Shown here one piece after another: positions 10,901 to 21,764 of a stretch of DNA of 64,000 bases (within the stretch, counting starts at the first letter, position 1; each line of letters begins with the position of its first letter). Origin of the DNA: Sclerotiophoma versabilis (Eukaryota > Ascomycota > Dothideomycetes > Pleosporales > Didymellaceae). The position numbers and the translations under genes are program-made. The notes below the pieces were generated by a model. It had not been told where the DNA came from and ran no database searches. It saw nothing but the letters and a program-made list of their open reading frames with translations. The DNA lies in the NCBI GenBank assembly GCA_012274445.1, contig JAAROD010000015.1, positions 310,001-374,000 on the forward strand, given 5' to 3'.

Positions 10901-12116
10901 GAACTACACGAGCGCAAAGCTAGGACAGCGAAAGAGCGAGTTGCCGAAGATCGTTTAGCGGCCGATGGCAAAATTGTGGCCGAAGGTTTCTCTGATCTTA
11001 TGGTTGAGCTTTTCGCTGAGTACGACCGTCCATTGTTGATGGAGTTCCTGCGCAAATCGCAAAGCTTTGACTTGAGCAAGGCCACGAATATCTGCGAGAG
11101 CAGGGAGTACATCCCAGAGCTTGTGTGAGTACCTCATCAAAGCGTGACTGTTATATGCTAACGCTCTCAGACACATACTCTCAAAGACCGGCCAGACTAA
11201 GCGCGCCTTATACCTGATTATCGAGAAACTCTCCGATGTCAGTTTTGCGATATCTTTTGCAAAAGAACAAGATGATCCGGATTTATGGAACGACCTGCTC
11301 GACTACTCGATGGACAAGCCGCAGTTTATCAGAGGGCTGCTCGCGGAGGTTGGTACAGCCATCGATCCCATTCAACTCGTCCGCCGCATTCCTGAAGGTC
11401 TTGAGATTGAAGGCTTGAGAGATGGCATTGGCCGCATGGTCCGTGAATATGAGATTCAGCACTCCATCTCAGAAGGTGTAGCCAAGGTGCTGCGTGGTGA
11501 AGTCGCAGCGGGCATGGACACACTTCGTGCGGGGCAGAAACGAGGTGTGAAGTTTGAAGTAATTCCTTGTGATGACGAGTCGGACGCTTTGCAAGAAAAA
11601 CTACCTGGTGCGCAAAACGGGCTGACCAAACGCAAAGAGATCGACATACGACCGAAGGGTGTTGACCCCAAGATCGCAGCAAAGGTTCTCAGCAGCGGCA
11701 ACACCACCGCAGCTACCTCGACAAATCCAGCCCCTGTAGCTGACCCTGCACCCGCCGAGGATCCGAAAGCCGAAGCACCGCCAGGCCACTGCACAGGATG
11801 TCACACGGCTTTCACCTTGCCCACCGCCGAGGAAGAAGAGGTCCTGGATGCACCTCTCCCCAAGTCTCGCGACACATTAGTCGGTTTTGCGTGCGGTCAC
11901 GTCTTCCACCTCAGCTGCTTGTTGCCGAAGACGAGTGCCAGCGCTAGCGTTGCTGCCACATTACAACAACAGCTTGTGAGCGATGCACTCGAAAGCGAAG
12001 GGAGATGGAGCCGGAGTGTCGGCGCGAAGGTTGCGCATGCACATGTTATCAAAAGCGCGATTGGGCGTGGATGCGTCGTCTGTCGAGAGCGAGAGGGCAT
12101 GGTTGGTGACGAGTAG
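7924..12116 (+). CDS. VPS41: vacuolar sorting protein Vps41 (HOPS subunit)
   Basis: Five exons (7924-8157, 8224-8250, 8299-9302, 9352-11124, 11171-12116) give 1,327 residues. The HOPS tethering complex uses Vps41 to bind Ypt7 and AP-3 vesicles at the vacuole. The N-terminus is acidic. WD40 repeats start at GTHNGNI, which is encoded by its own 27-nt exon. An alpha-solenoid with clathrin-repeat character fills the middle. A C-terminal RING-H2-like zinc finger shows GHCTGC, CGHVFHLSC and CVVC. A long low-complexity insert (Ala/Pro-rich, about 11,690-11,780) precedes the RING. All four junctions keep frame and use standard GT-AG ends. The length exceeds yeast Vps41 (992) because of linkers, as usual in filamentous fungi. 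Confidence 0.9.
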
Positions 12117-12591
12117 CATGAGATGGGAAGCGTCAAATGGCATGTATATAGGTGCGACGCAAGCATGTTGGATAAGGGGCATTCAGCACTGTGTTACTAG
12201 AGATCCAATCAAAGAAGATGTAAAGATTAGGCCATGCATCACACAGATAGTTTCGATGCCACACATTCCCAGCCCCCAAAAACACAAGCATAATACCGTC
12301 ATGTCATGTCATAGGCGACACACCCATTTAGCAGCCATCCACAACTTAAGCCAAACCTGCAAAAGCCCCTCCCCCTCCCCCATGGATCAATACCCCTCCA
12401 TGAATCAATACCCCTCCAACGCCCCCTCCCGGTGCCCTTTGCCCCTCCCGTAGTCCCGCAATCCACGCAAATCAACGACTTTCCAAAAGTGGAAGGTTGC
12501 GTCGCGGGGTCTGACTGCGTATATTGCTGCACATGCAACACGCACATGTAGACGCGTGCGAGTTTAAAACGTCAAGGCATGGTGTGTTTGA

Positions 12592-12664
12592 ATTGCATTG
12601 CATTGCATTGCACATTGGATTCTATTGATTGGATTGGATTGGATTGGATTGGATTGGATTGATT
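12592..12664 (+). repeat. tandem pentanucleotides (ATTGC)4 then (GGATT)6
   Basis: Four ATTGC units at 12592-12612 are followed within 20 bp by six perfect GGATT units at 12631-12660. Two different five-base repeats in one short stretch suggest a polymorphic microsatellite. Confidence 0.9.
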
Positions 12665-12698
12665 TGGTTTAATAAAATTAAAAAGACAAAACGAAAGG

Positions 12699-12820
12699 AA
12701 AATAAGATAATAATAATAATAATAAAAATGATGATGAATTACATTCACTTTCACTTTCAACATACACACAGTGCATTGCATTGCAATGCAGAATAAAACA
12801 AAACAAAACGAAACGAAACA
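12699..12820 (+). repeat. AAT and AAAAC-type simple repeats, GCAAT motif
   Basis: An AAT run at about 12707-12722 is followed by a GCATTGCATTGCAATGCA palindromic stretch (12772-12790) and AAAAC/AAACG repeats to 12820. Confidence 0.8.
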
Positions 12821-13144
12821 AAAGTGACGATATGGCAATACACTACCGTAATGTACACGAAATGAGTCATCTCGAAGTGTGCAATGTGGGGTTTGTAATC
12901 ATCGCCTTTGTAGTTATTCTCTGCCCTTCGCAATCTATCCAACTATCGCCTTTTGTAGTTCTGCCTTTGTAATTCCCAGACAACAGACAATAGGCGTAAG
13001 GCTGAATAAATGAATGAAGGAAGCACGACGATGCTCTACAACACAATTTAACATAAAAAATTAAAAATTATCCATGGAATTGTTTCGGGTGTGGAGCATG
13101 GATGGATGGATGGATGAATGCTATTGCAAAAGCAAAAAATAATA

Positions 13145-13250
13145 TGCTCCCTGCCAGATTCGAACTGGCGGCCTTCGGATTTCTGTTCTTGGAACAGTCA
13201 TACTCGATGAGATATGAGACCGACGTGATAACCGACTACACCAAGGAAGC
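13145..13250 (-). tRNA. elongator tRNA-Met (CAT) with 32-nt intron
   Basis: On the minus strand acceptor GCTTCCT pairs with AGGGAGC, with one G-T pair. The D-arm is GTGTAGTCGGTTATCAC, the T-arm GCCAGTTCGAATCTGGC and the discriminator A. The anticodon loop reads CTCATA, then a 32-nt intron after base 37, then ATCCGA. The mature length is 74 nt. The T-loop TTCGAAT and the A-box differ from those of the initiator, so this is the elongator type. Confidence 0.85.
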
Positions 13251-13639
13251 TGGTTTTGATGGATAGATTGGCGCCTGAATATTATATAACCTCGTTCTCA
13301 AGCTTCGATTACCCCTATTTTATGGCTTGACATGGGTGATCCTTGTCCAACGGTCTTCATCTCGAGATTGTATGCTAGTGGGGCCGAGTACGAAGACATC
13401 TGTATCAAAACAAATATCAACTTCTGTCTGCGATTCAATTGGGTGGTGACGGGACTTGATCTCTGCCTCTTCCTCATTACACCCATTAGGTCTACGTCGT
13501 CTATACATTGAACGTTGAAATCGTGATGCGAAAGCCAATGCCCGGAACGCCGTACATGATGCACTAAATGGCCATATAATACACATTATCAGTTTTTGCT
13601 TGTGATCCGGCTGCAGATCTTGATACCTCGTACGGCGCT
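13251..13639. other. spacer upstream of tRNA-Met / downstream of RBD2
   Basis: 389 bp; no gene or clear repeat seen. Confidence 0.4.
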
Positions 13640-14638
13640 TCACGGGCCAAGTCTAGCGCCCGGCTCTGGACTTCTCGGTATCCCGCCCATGGGTACGCTC
13701 GCAGTCGGCAGTACGCCGTAACGGCCGTAGGTCTTCTGGTCCACGCTCACGTAGTGCGGCAGTCTGCCCAGGAGGTTCGCCTTGGTTTCGATCCATCTCA
13801 AGATCTTCTCGTGTGGTACAAGGAACTTGATGTAGCCTGAGGCCCAGAGGTAGCCTATGCCGGCGCCGCAGAGGTGGCCGATGAAGCTGACGTTTGGTAC
13901 AAGGATGCTGGTGACGAGGACGAGGATGAGAGGAGTGGTCCAGGTGGGGATCTGGTAGGGGCCGACGCTGAGGTGTGTAAGCGGAGGAGCCACATGGTGG
14001 TGTGTCAAGCATACCTGAATTTGGGGTTTGTCTTGTGCTGCTTCATGACTTCTGCAGAGAGGAGCAAGAAGACCCATACGCTGCTGGTTGTGAGCTCGCA
14101 TCCCAACGTCTACTGACACAGTCGGTGCATACCTCGCGCCCATGACAACCGTGTTCGCCCTGAAGACGAATTTCTCCAAAAGAGTGTAGATGCCTCCAGG
14201 TAGGGTGCCGAAGGGTCCGGTGAAGAGAGCGAGAGTGACCAAAGTTCCGAACTCGGCCTCGAAGCGTTCGAGGAGGGGTGCGATTGCGACCAAGTTGAAG
14301 ATCATGTGGAAGAAGTTGAGGTGCATTAACGGGAACAGGTTGAGTCGGTGCACTGCGCAGGAGGCGTTAGATTCACAGTCATGGTGCGGTTGCGCAACGG
14401 CCGTGCAACAGCGGGCGAGCATGCAAGCCGCCTCTGGGGCTGAGAGAGGTCAGGGCGACATACTCTGGGTCAGATCCATCTTAGCCGGCTCGAGCCGCGC
14501 AAACTCCCTGAGCCATGGCAGCGGTATCGTGGCGATCCAGAGGCCGACGATGGCCAGCAGCAGCAGGCGGGTGGCCAGGGGCAGGCGGAGGACGTAGGAG
14601 CGCAGGCGGGTCGGGTTGAACTGCGTATACGAGGCCAT
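13640..14638 (-). CDS. RBD2: rhomboid serine protease Rbd2-like
   Basis: Four exons from ATG 14638 (introns 14353-14463, 14081-14132, 13968-14014) give 262 residues. A Golgi/endosomal intramembrane protease family. Features in order: first membrane helix, LxNLFPLMHLNFFHMIFNL with the conserved HxxFN-type loop, a GAS active-site motif with Ser, then FIGHLCGAGIGYL with the catalytic His. The Ser codon (AG|C) is split by the second intron, whose acceptor is a CAGCAG tandem, so the protein may carry one or two serines there. The C-terminal cytosolic tail is Pro-rich. In fungi related Rbd2/RbdB proteases process SREBP-type regulators, but that role is not visible here. It is divergent with GAA1 (183 bp). 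Confidence 0.85.
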
Positions 14639-14821
14639 GGCGGGGCGAGCGAGGTGTGAGGTGAGACGGGTGAGAGCGTGTCGGCCGGCGCGTTGAGAAA
14701 GACGGGCGATCGTCCAGGGTCGCGTCGTTAGCGCCACTCCTTCGGCCTGCGACCAAGAGCTCCGCATGCAGAGGAACAGAGGACACGACACGGTTACTCG
14801 TTTGGGCGAGCGGCGGGCAAC

Positions 14822-16849
14822 ATGGCCCTGATATGTGAGCTCGACGTGTCTGGCGCCTGGAGCCACTGCTGACCATCCAGCCTCGATACTGGCGCTCCGA
14901 CGCGATGCCCGCATTCTCAAGATCCCACCGTACCTCTCCGCGCTGTGCATCGTCATTGGCATCGCCTGGCTGCTGGTCCTGCCGCTGAACGAGTACTCGC
15001 GCAACACATACGTGTCCGAGAACGCGCTGCTGCCGGGCCAGGTGCACACGTACTTTGGCGGCAGCGAGCACAATGTCTTCCGCGCATATCGACAGGAAGT
15101 GCATGCATTGACCGACAAGCCGGTGCACGAGTATGTCGCCAACCGCTGTTCACTACACCCGATACTGATCCTGCAAGCCGCTCCCAAACACTGGGCGACA
15201 TCTTCCGCTCGAACAACCTCAAGGTCGCAACCCAAGCGTACTCGTACCATGTCTCGAACCGCACCATCGCCGACGAGAACGTCTACGCGATCCTCCAGGG
15301 CCCGCGCGCCGACGCCACCGAGGCCATTGTGTTGATTGGCGCGTGGAAGAACATGGCTGACGAGGCCAACACCTCGGGCGTAGCCCTGGTCCTGACCCTC
15401 GCTCGCTACTTCAAGCGCTGGAGCCTGTGGAGCAAGGACATCATCTTCCTGCTCTCCGGCGACAGCACCACTGGACCCCAGGCGTGGGTGGACGCCTACC
15501 ACGACGCCCACGACGAGCGCTATGTCGAGAGGCTGAAGATCAAGAGCGGAGCCTTGCAGGCCGCCGTTGCTGTCGACTACCCTGCCGGTCCGTGGGGCCA
15601 TCGCTACGACAAGCTGCACGTGCTGTACGACGGCGTCAACGGCCAGCTGCCCAACCTCGATCTCTTCAACACCGCCGTCCAGATTGCCTCGAGCCAGATG
15701 GGCATCGGCTGCGCCATCCAGCGCATGTTTGACCACGGGGACTCGTACAAGGAGCGACTGCAAACCATGCTGCGTGGCATGCTCTCTCAGGGCTTAGGTC
15801 ACGCAACAGGGCCTCACTCGTCCTTCATCCCCTACCACGTCGACGCCATCACCCTCACCACGGTCGGCGACGGCTGGCATGACGAGATGTCGCTGGGCAA
15901 AACCATTGAGTCGCTCTTCCGCAGTCTGAACAACATTCTCGAGCACCTGCACCAGAGTTTCTTCTTCTACCTCCTCATCCAAGCAAACCGCTTCATCAGC
16001 ATCGGTACCTACCTCCCCTCGGCCATGCTCATCGCCGTCAACTTCAGCATCACCTCCATCGCCCTCTGGGTCGCGAGCGGTCGCTCTCCCGAGGCCATTC
16101 CAAACCCAGCATCCACCGCGCCCGTCAAGGACACTACCAAGGATACTGCCGAGAATACCATCAAGGACAACGCCTCCAACGACACCGTCGCAGCGTCCAC
16201 AGAGCCCAAGCAACCCGAGATGGAGCTCGTAGAGCAAAACGGTGCCAAAGCCCTCGTCCCCAAAGCCAGCATCGCCATCACGGAGCGCGCCCTGCTCTTC
16301 CCACTACTCTTCGTGCTAGCAATCCACTTCCTCGGCCTGCTGCCCCTGTACGCATACAACAACTGGGACGCCTCTAACCTAACACGCCTGCACATGACCC
16401 TCGCAAACGGAACCACCCTCCTCCCGCTCGTCATCGCCTGGTTCCTGTCCGAGCTGCGCCCGCTCTCATCCCAAGAAGTAACGCTGATCCAGTGCTTCTC
16501 ACTGCTGCTACTGGGCATGATCCTCGCCGCGCTCGCAACCCTCAACTTCTCCCAGTCCTTCCTGATCGGCGTGCTCGCCACTCCGCTCTCTTTCGTGCGC
16601 AAGACGAACAAAACCTGGCTGACTGCTCTGCAATTGGCGGTGCTGGCCGCCCTCAACCCGGTCATGGTGGCCGAGTGGAGTGCCAAGCTGCTCGGTGCCG
16701 ATTTGGACGCCGTGCTTGTGCTTGCCGCCCAGGGATGGCACATCTGGGGCCTGTGGACGCAGGTTACCGTCTGGCTGGTTTGGTTTCCGGCCTGGGTCGT
16801 GGGCAGCGTCGTTGTTGCCGGAGGCATGATGGAGGGCGGATTGATTTGA
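14822..16849 (+). CDS. GAA1: GPI transamidase subunit Gaa1
   Basis: Exons 14822-14834, 14881-15130 and 15178-16849 encode 644 residues. In the ER membrane, Gaa1 is the M28-peptidase-like subunit of the GPI transamidase that attaches GPI anchors to proteins. Evidence is the N-terminal membrane helix (LSALCIVIGIAWLLVLPL) followed by the family signature YVSENALLPGQVHTYFGG and a large lumenal domain. At least five C-terminal hydrophobic helices follow from about residue 385. The first exon is only 13 nt: the start codon is separated from the body by a 46-nt intron with a clear branch point. An acidic-amide linker (about 16,080-16,210) interrupts the membrane region. Convergent with RPN9. Confidence 0.92.
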
Positions 16850-17164
16850 GAGCGGTGCATGTACAGCCGATACCATTCAATATGGCACAACGCTTTAAAA
16901 TACAGGATGACGCATGTTTGCTTACGTGGTTGTATCCAACATCGAATGCATTCCTGAAATTTCAAGGGTCAAGTCCTACATCTGGATTGTTCCTATCGTG
17001 ATTCTTTCATTCGTTGGCCTTGTGTTTTGACCATGCATGCATTATCTACGATCGTACCTGCGTGAAGGTGCCTTGCATCCGTTGCACGCCGCCTTCCTGT
17101 TGGCAGAGGAAGCCTTGCACGGCTGATCAGTATGGACTCTACTACCACAATGTATGGTCTTCAC
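16850..17164. other. convergent spacer GAA1 / RPN9
   Basis: 315 bp of shared 3' region; nothing recognisable beyond presumed 3' UTRs. Confidence 0.4.
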
Positions 17165-18412
17165 TCAAGCAGCCCAGACATCCTTGCCTACACCCTCAAT
17201 CCAGTTACCCAGCTGGTTGACGCTGGCATCCCACTCCTTCAGCCGCGCCCTCATGCTTTCGATCTGCTTCATGTCCAACACCTTAGGCTGCACCCAGTTG
17301 ATACGCGCAATCTCAGCAACCTGATCAATCTGTCCCTTGACCAAGCCCAGGCTCAGCGCCTTCATAATCAGATGCTCAATCTCCTTCGGCTGCACCTTGG
17401 TCTCCTGTGAGATCTCAGTGAAGGTCATGGCGCGGTCGTGCGGCGGCCGGCGGAAGATAGTCTCGGTGAGCGCTGCAAGGGAGATCTTCTGGTAGAGGAA
17501 AGTCTGGTGCTCCTTCAGCAGAGGCACCTTTGAGATGTTGCCCGAGAGGACATCGTATGCGCTTAGGTCACCGCGGTTGAAGGCGAAGAGCAGATCGCGC
17601 AGCCATGCGTGTGGTGTGTTGACGAGCGAGTCGAGAATGGGGTGGAGGAGGAGCTCGCCAAAGTTGTAGATAGAATCTGAAACGAGGGCGGCGATGCTGA
17701 GGTCGTAGGCTCGTGATTGGCGGTCGCGAAGCTCGAGGTCGGTGATGTCAACACAGGCAAGGAACAGCAGGGCGTTCTTGTAGTATGCTGCAAACTCGTG
17801 TTTCGACTGTGACGTGTCAGTGAGAGATCTGGATTAGCCCAAGCAAGTGACGCACCTGGTAGTACTGTGCGCTGGCTTTGTAGAAGTTTGCGTGTACAAC
17901 TGTCTCTACCGAGTCGAAGTTGTCCAGGATCTGCTCGCACTCGTCCAGCTTCTTCTTGGCTCCCTCCTCGTCCCGTAACCTCAGCTGGATGCTGGCGGCG
18001 GCGACTGTGGCGTAGACGTAGGCGTCTTGTGAGGCGGGCTTGTTGACGCTCTCGGCGAGGTCGTTGACGAACTTGAGGCGCTCCTTGTCGTCTGTGATAG
18101 TCAGCAAAGTGCCATCACATGCATCCATCGTAACGCACCCTTGAACTGTGTTGCAGCACTCAGGCCCAGTGTGACCAGCTTGAGCTGGTTGATCTTGTTT
18201 GCGAAGCTCTTGATGAACGTCTCGAAGAAGGGTATCCGCTGCTTGGCGCTCTCGGGGTGCTCGAAGAACTCGATGAGCTTGTCGGTCAGCTCGTGCCACA
18301 GCTTCCTCTCCCAGTAGTCCTCGAAGGCGATGAAGTACTCCTGCAGCTCCTCCGGCGCCTGGTCCCGCGCATCGCCGAGCAGGTTCGGTATTGTGTCGGT
18401 GTCCATCGCCAT
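17165..18412 (-). CDS. RPN9: 26S proteasome regulatory subunit Rpn9
   Basis: Three exons (introns 18092-18138 and 17807-17855) give 383 residues, the family size. Rpn9/PSMD13 is a lid subunit of the 19S regulatory particle. The protein is all helical: TPR-like repeats occupy the N-terminal two thirds, and the PCI winged-helix module covers about residues 250-350 (HDRAMTFTEISQETKVQPKE is its recognition region). The C-terminal helix needed for lid assembly is present (MRARLKEWDASVNQLGNWIE). It is divergent with the complex I gene across about 220 bp. Confidence 0.93.
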
Positions 18413-18632
18413 GTTGCAGGTCTGTATACGAAAGGAGTTGGCAGGGGATTTGTTGTGGAGAGCGGGGTGGTGATGTCGTGAACTGGAGGCGCGTTGATGT
18501 GGGATGTGCTTGCTATGGCGTCGCGGAAGCTACCATCGGCGGAGAGCAAGCGCCAAGCCCCGACTTCATCGTTCAAGCTGCACTCCACAAGCTTCAGAAC
18601 CACCCTCCCGCCAGCCATTGAACGCCGCAACC

Positions 18633-19958
18633 ATGGCCCTGCCCCTTCGCTGTGCTCGCTCCCGCGCAGCGATGCCGGCCCAGCTGCGCTCGCTCCGCGT
18701 CTCCCCGTTCTCGACCTCTACAAGCCGCCCAGCAGGCCGAATCAACCACGATGTCAGGATTACCAGGTGCGGCCGTCGTTCTACGTACAAGAGGCCGGTT
18801 GCTGACACTCGTGCAGGACTGGAAAGCCTATTCTGACCGTGTCCGCTGGACGATCCTCGCTCGGAGGTGCGCAGTAGCCCGCAATCACACAGAAAGGAGC
18901 ACGCTCACACACACGCACAGGCTACACAGCGACCGTATTCGGCGCAACGGGTTTCTTGGGACGATACATTGTCAACAGGCTCGGTGCGTCAGTTTTGGCT
19001 GAATGAAGAGAACATGGCGCTAATTGGGGGAACAGCTCGCTCCGGATGCACCGTCATCGTGCCCTTCCGTGAGGAGATGGCAAAGCGCCACCTGAAGGTT
19101 GCTGGTGACCTTGGCCGCGTTGTCTTCATGGAAATGGATTTGCGCAACACCGCGTCGATTGAGGAGAGCGTGCGACACTCTGACATTGTCTACAACCTCA
19201 TTGGCCGCGACTACCCCACCAAGAACTTCGATCTGGCGGACGTCCATGTCGAGGGAACTGAGCGCATTGCCGAGGCCGTTGCAAAGTACGACATCGACCG
19301 CTATGTTCACGTTTCCTCGCACAGCGCCCTCCTCGACTCTCCTTCCGAGTTCTACCGCACCAAGGCGCAGGGTGAGAAGGTCGCCCGTTCCATCTACCCG
19401 GAGACCACCATTGTTCGCCCGGCGCCCATGTTCGGTTTCGAGGACCGCCTGCTGCACCGTCTGGCTTCGCCCTCCAACGTCATCACCTCCAACTGGATGC
19501 AGGAGCGCTTCAACCCCGTCCATGCCATCGATGTTGGTATGGCGCTGGAGGCCATGCTTCACGACGACACAACAGCCGCTGAGACCTTCGAGCTGTACGG
19601 CCCCACAGAGTACACCATGGCCGAGCTGAACGACCTTGTCGAGCGGGAAGCCATGAAGAAGCGCCGCCACATCAATGTCCCCAAGGCCATCATGAAGCCC
19701 ATTGCAAAGTACGCCAACAAGCTTCTCTGGTGGCCCGTCCACTCCGAGGACGAGGTTGAGCGCGAGTTCATTGACCAGTACATTGATCCCCAGGCCAAGA
19801 CGTTCAAGGACCTTGACATCGAGCCCGTGGAGCTGAGCAGTCTGACATACGAGTACCTCAAGGGCTACAGGAGTTCGTCATACTACGATCTGCCACCCAT
19901 GTCGGAGCGTGAGAAGCGTGAGGAGAAGAAGTACTTGCACGTCATCGATGACCAGTAG
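18633..19958 (+). CDS. NADH:ubiquinone oxidoreductase 40-kDa subunit (NDUFA9-like)
   Basis: Four exons (18633-18766, 18817-18866, 18921-18983, 19036-19958) encode 389 residues. The product is the peripheral-arm subunit of mitochondrial complex I belonging to the short-chain dehydrogenase superfamily; it binds NADPH structurally. The first 35 residues are an Arg/Ser-rich presequence. The dinucleotide fold appears as TVFGATGFLGRYIV, split over an intron, and the NDUFA9 signature YNLIGRDYPTKNFDLADVHV follows. The C-terminal part matches the family. Exons 2 and 3 are tiny (50 and 63 nt), so gene finders may miss them. The Neurospora counterpart is nuo-40. Confidence 0.92.
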
Positions 19959-20642
19959 AGGAGTGAAGAGGGAATGAAAATCTCGCGACATGTGTAAATA
20001 CCTTGGCTTTCCCTTTACCGGACTACACGGATCTGTAGAATCAATATCGTTTCTTTTGTGTTGACACACTTACTGTCTAGCCGATTTTCAGTGCAGAACG
20101 TGCAACAGATGCAGAAGAACTAACACTCACTTATACTGCCGCGATCTCGCTCAACTGACTGCATCAGGTGCAATGACTTGCGATTGTTTTGGAGTCTAAC
20201 TATGTTGCACGGTTGTAGTTACTGAGTTGTTGGTTGTTTGGCCTTGTTGAGGGGATGCATCTGGCAGGCATACTAGCCATGCTGTGGATGTTCTGTCTTC
20301 ACGCAGATCTCGACATTTTTGCAGCAGATATGAAGTTGAGGGCGACCAACTCCCTCAATACCAGGGGTGAAACCGTCATGAGAGATTGTTCGCCGCACAT
20401 GGGTCGCCATTGCGTTGTCTTTACTATGTTCGAAAAAAAAGTCACAGACCGCATCCTTCATCTCACGATGGCAATGGTCAATGTTGAGTCAAAAGTATGG
20501 TGGTGACAGCGTAAATCCGGCTTCACCCCGTTGCATTCTCATTTGAATCATTAAGTCGTGACTATGTCTGCGAAGTCGTCAAGCTGCTTACTTGATGCCC
20601 ACCAGTACGGCTCTCCAGATCTCGTCCAGCACTGCTCATACC
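19959..20642. other. convergent spacer
   Basis: 684 bp between the complex I gene and the con-10-like gene. No gene seen; a 90-codon open frame at 20234-20506 has no recognisable features. Confidence 0.4.
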
Positions 20643-21156
20643 TTACTGCTGGTGAGAGTGCGATGCATGGCCACCCTGCACACCCAAGTCGTGGGCGAGC
20701 TGACTGCCAGCCTTGAAGGTGCCGTCGGGGTTACGACCGTTGCCTCCAGCACTGCCGCCCTCAGCCTGGTGACCGTGTTCGTGGGAAGCATGACCGCCCT
20801 TGACGCCGAGGTCGTGGGCGAGCTGACTGCCGGCCTTGAAGGTGCCATCGGGGTTGCGCTAGAGAGTCAGACGCCTGAAGAATGGGTGAAGTGGAGGAAC
20901 TACTTACACCACTATCACTGCTTTGGGCGCCGCCGGTGGTGTTTTGATGCTCGTGAGCTGCATGGCCTCCCTGAGCACCCAGCTCCTTCGCGAGCTCAGA
21001 GCCCTTAGTGAAAGTGCCGTCGGGGTTGCGGTCTGGGTGATCAGAGCTGCTAGACTCGTGGTGAGCGCCGTGGGAAGCGTGGCCGCCCTTAGCTGCAATT
21101 TCCTTCAGTTCATCCTTGGGAAGGTTGGCGAAGTTGGCTGGGTTGGTAGATGCCAT
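20643..21156 (-). CDS. conidiation-specific con-10-like KGG-repeat protein
   Basis: Two exons (intron 20859-20907) give 154 residues. Three copies of RNPDGTFxxGSxLAxxLG, each followed by QGGHA or KGGHA and a His-rich linker, together with an N-terminal KGGHASH, define the KGG/con-10 stress-repeat family (PF10685 type). Such small hydrophilic proteins accumulate in conidia and under drying or light in Neurospora and Aspergillus; the biochemical role is unknown. Neurospora con-10 is about 86 residues, so this one is repeat-expanded. Repeats 2 and 3 are nearly identical in DNA, implying recent duplication. An AGGGG stress element at 21412-21416 lies upstream. It is divergent with UNG1 across about 610 bp. 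Confidence 0.85.
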
Positions 21157-21764
21157 TTGGGTGATGTTGTGGAAGGTTGAGTTTGGTGGAAGTTGAATGT
21201 AAGAAAGCAATTGAGGTGGGAGAGATCGATGAAAGCATTTAGGTGAGAGAAGGGCGATTGTTATACCCCATGTTTACCTCTCCTTCTCCACAAACTGACG
21301 TGATGCTGCCTGGCAATGGCAAACAACAATAGGCGAACAAGGGTCTAGAATTACAGACCACGCACATCTTACTCAACTTCACCTCTAATTCGACGTGTCT
21401 GGAAGATTTTGAGGGGAATCGCGATGCCAGGCGTGCCGCAGCCTGCTCACATCCCTGCTGCTGTTCTCCTCAGTCAGGCAGCGGCCGTGACATCATTCTT
21501 GGCAACGCCCATGGCTCCTCGCGTTAAGCGAAACACGGTCGCGTGTGCACGGGCACTTCGAATTGACACCAACCAATCACATGTGACTTAGGTAACAGGG
21601 ATCTTGAACGTCATGTCGCGCGCGTTACTCCTCGCTGCTGTGCAACTCAGCTCCAGGCGACATTATTCAACACATTGTTCGACAATTCAGAGAGCGGCAA
21701 TCAACTCGAATCTACGTTTCTCTCGTCTCATAGGTCTGAATTGGTCATCAGATACATCCTCGAA
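21157..21764. promoter_or_regulatory. divergent promoter region con-10-like / UNG1
   Basis: 608 bp between two divergent starts. It contains an AGGGG (STRE-type) element at 21412-21416. No gene is seen. Confidence 0.4.

Larger units (their letters stand above)
12117..13144. other. convergent spacer rich in simple repeats
   Basis: A 1-kb spacer between VPS41 and tRNA-Met. It holds pentanucleotide, trinucleotide and A-rich simple repeats (listed separately) and no credible gene; open frames here are repeat-coded. Confidence 0.6.

Noticed and set aside
14450..15763. 437-codon minus-strand frame across GAA1 and the RBD2 start
   Set aside because: It is antisense to GAA1, has no family features, and arises from the third-base GC bias of the real genes.
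20643..20860. Direct repeats that could suggest a CRISPR-like or satellite array
   Set aside because: They are in-frame protein repeats of the con-10-like gene.
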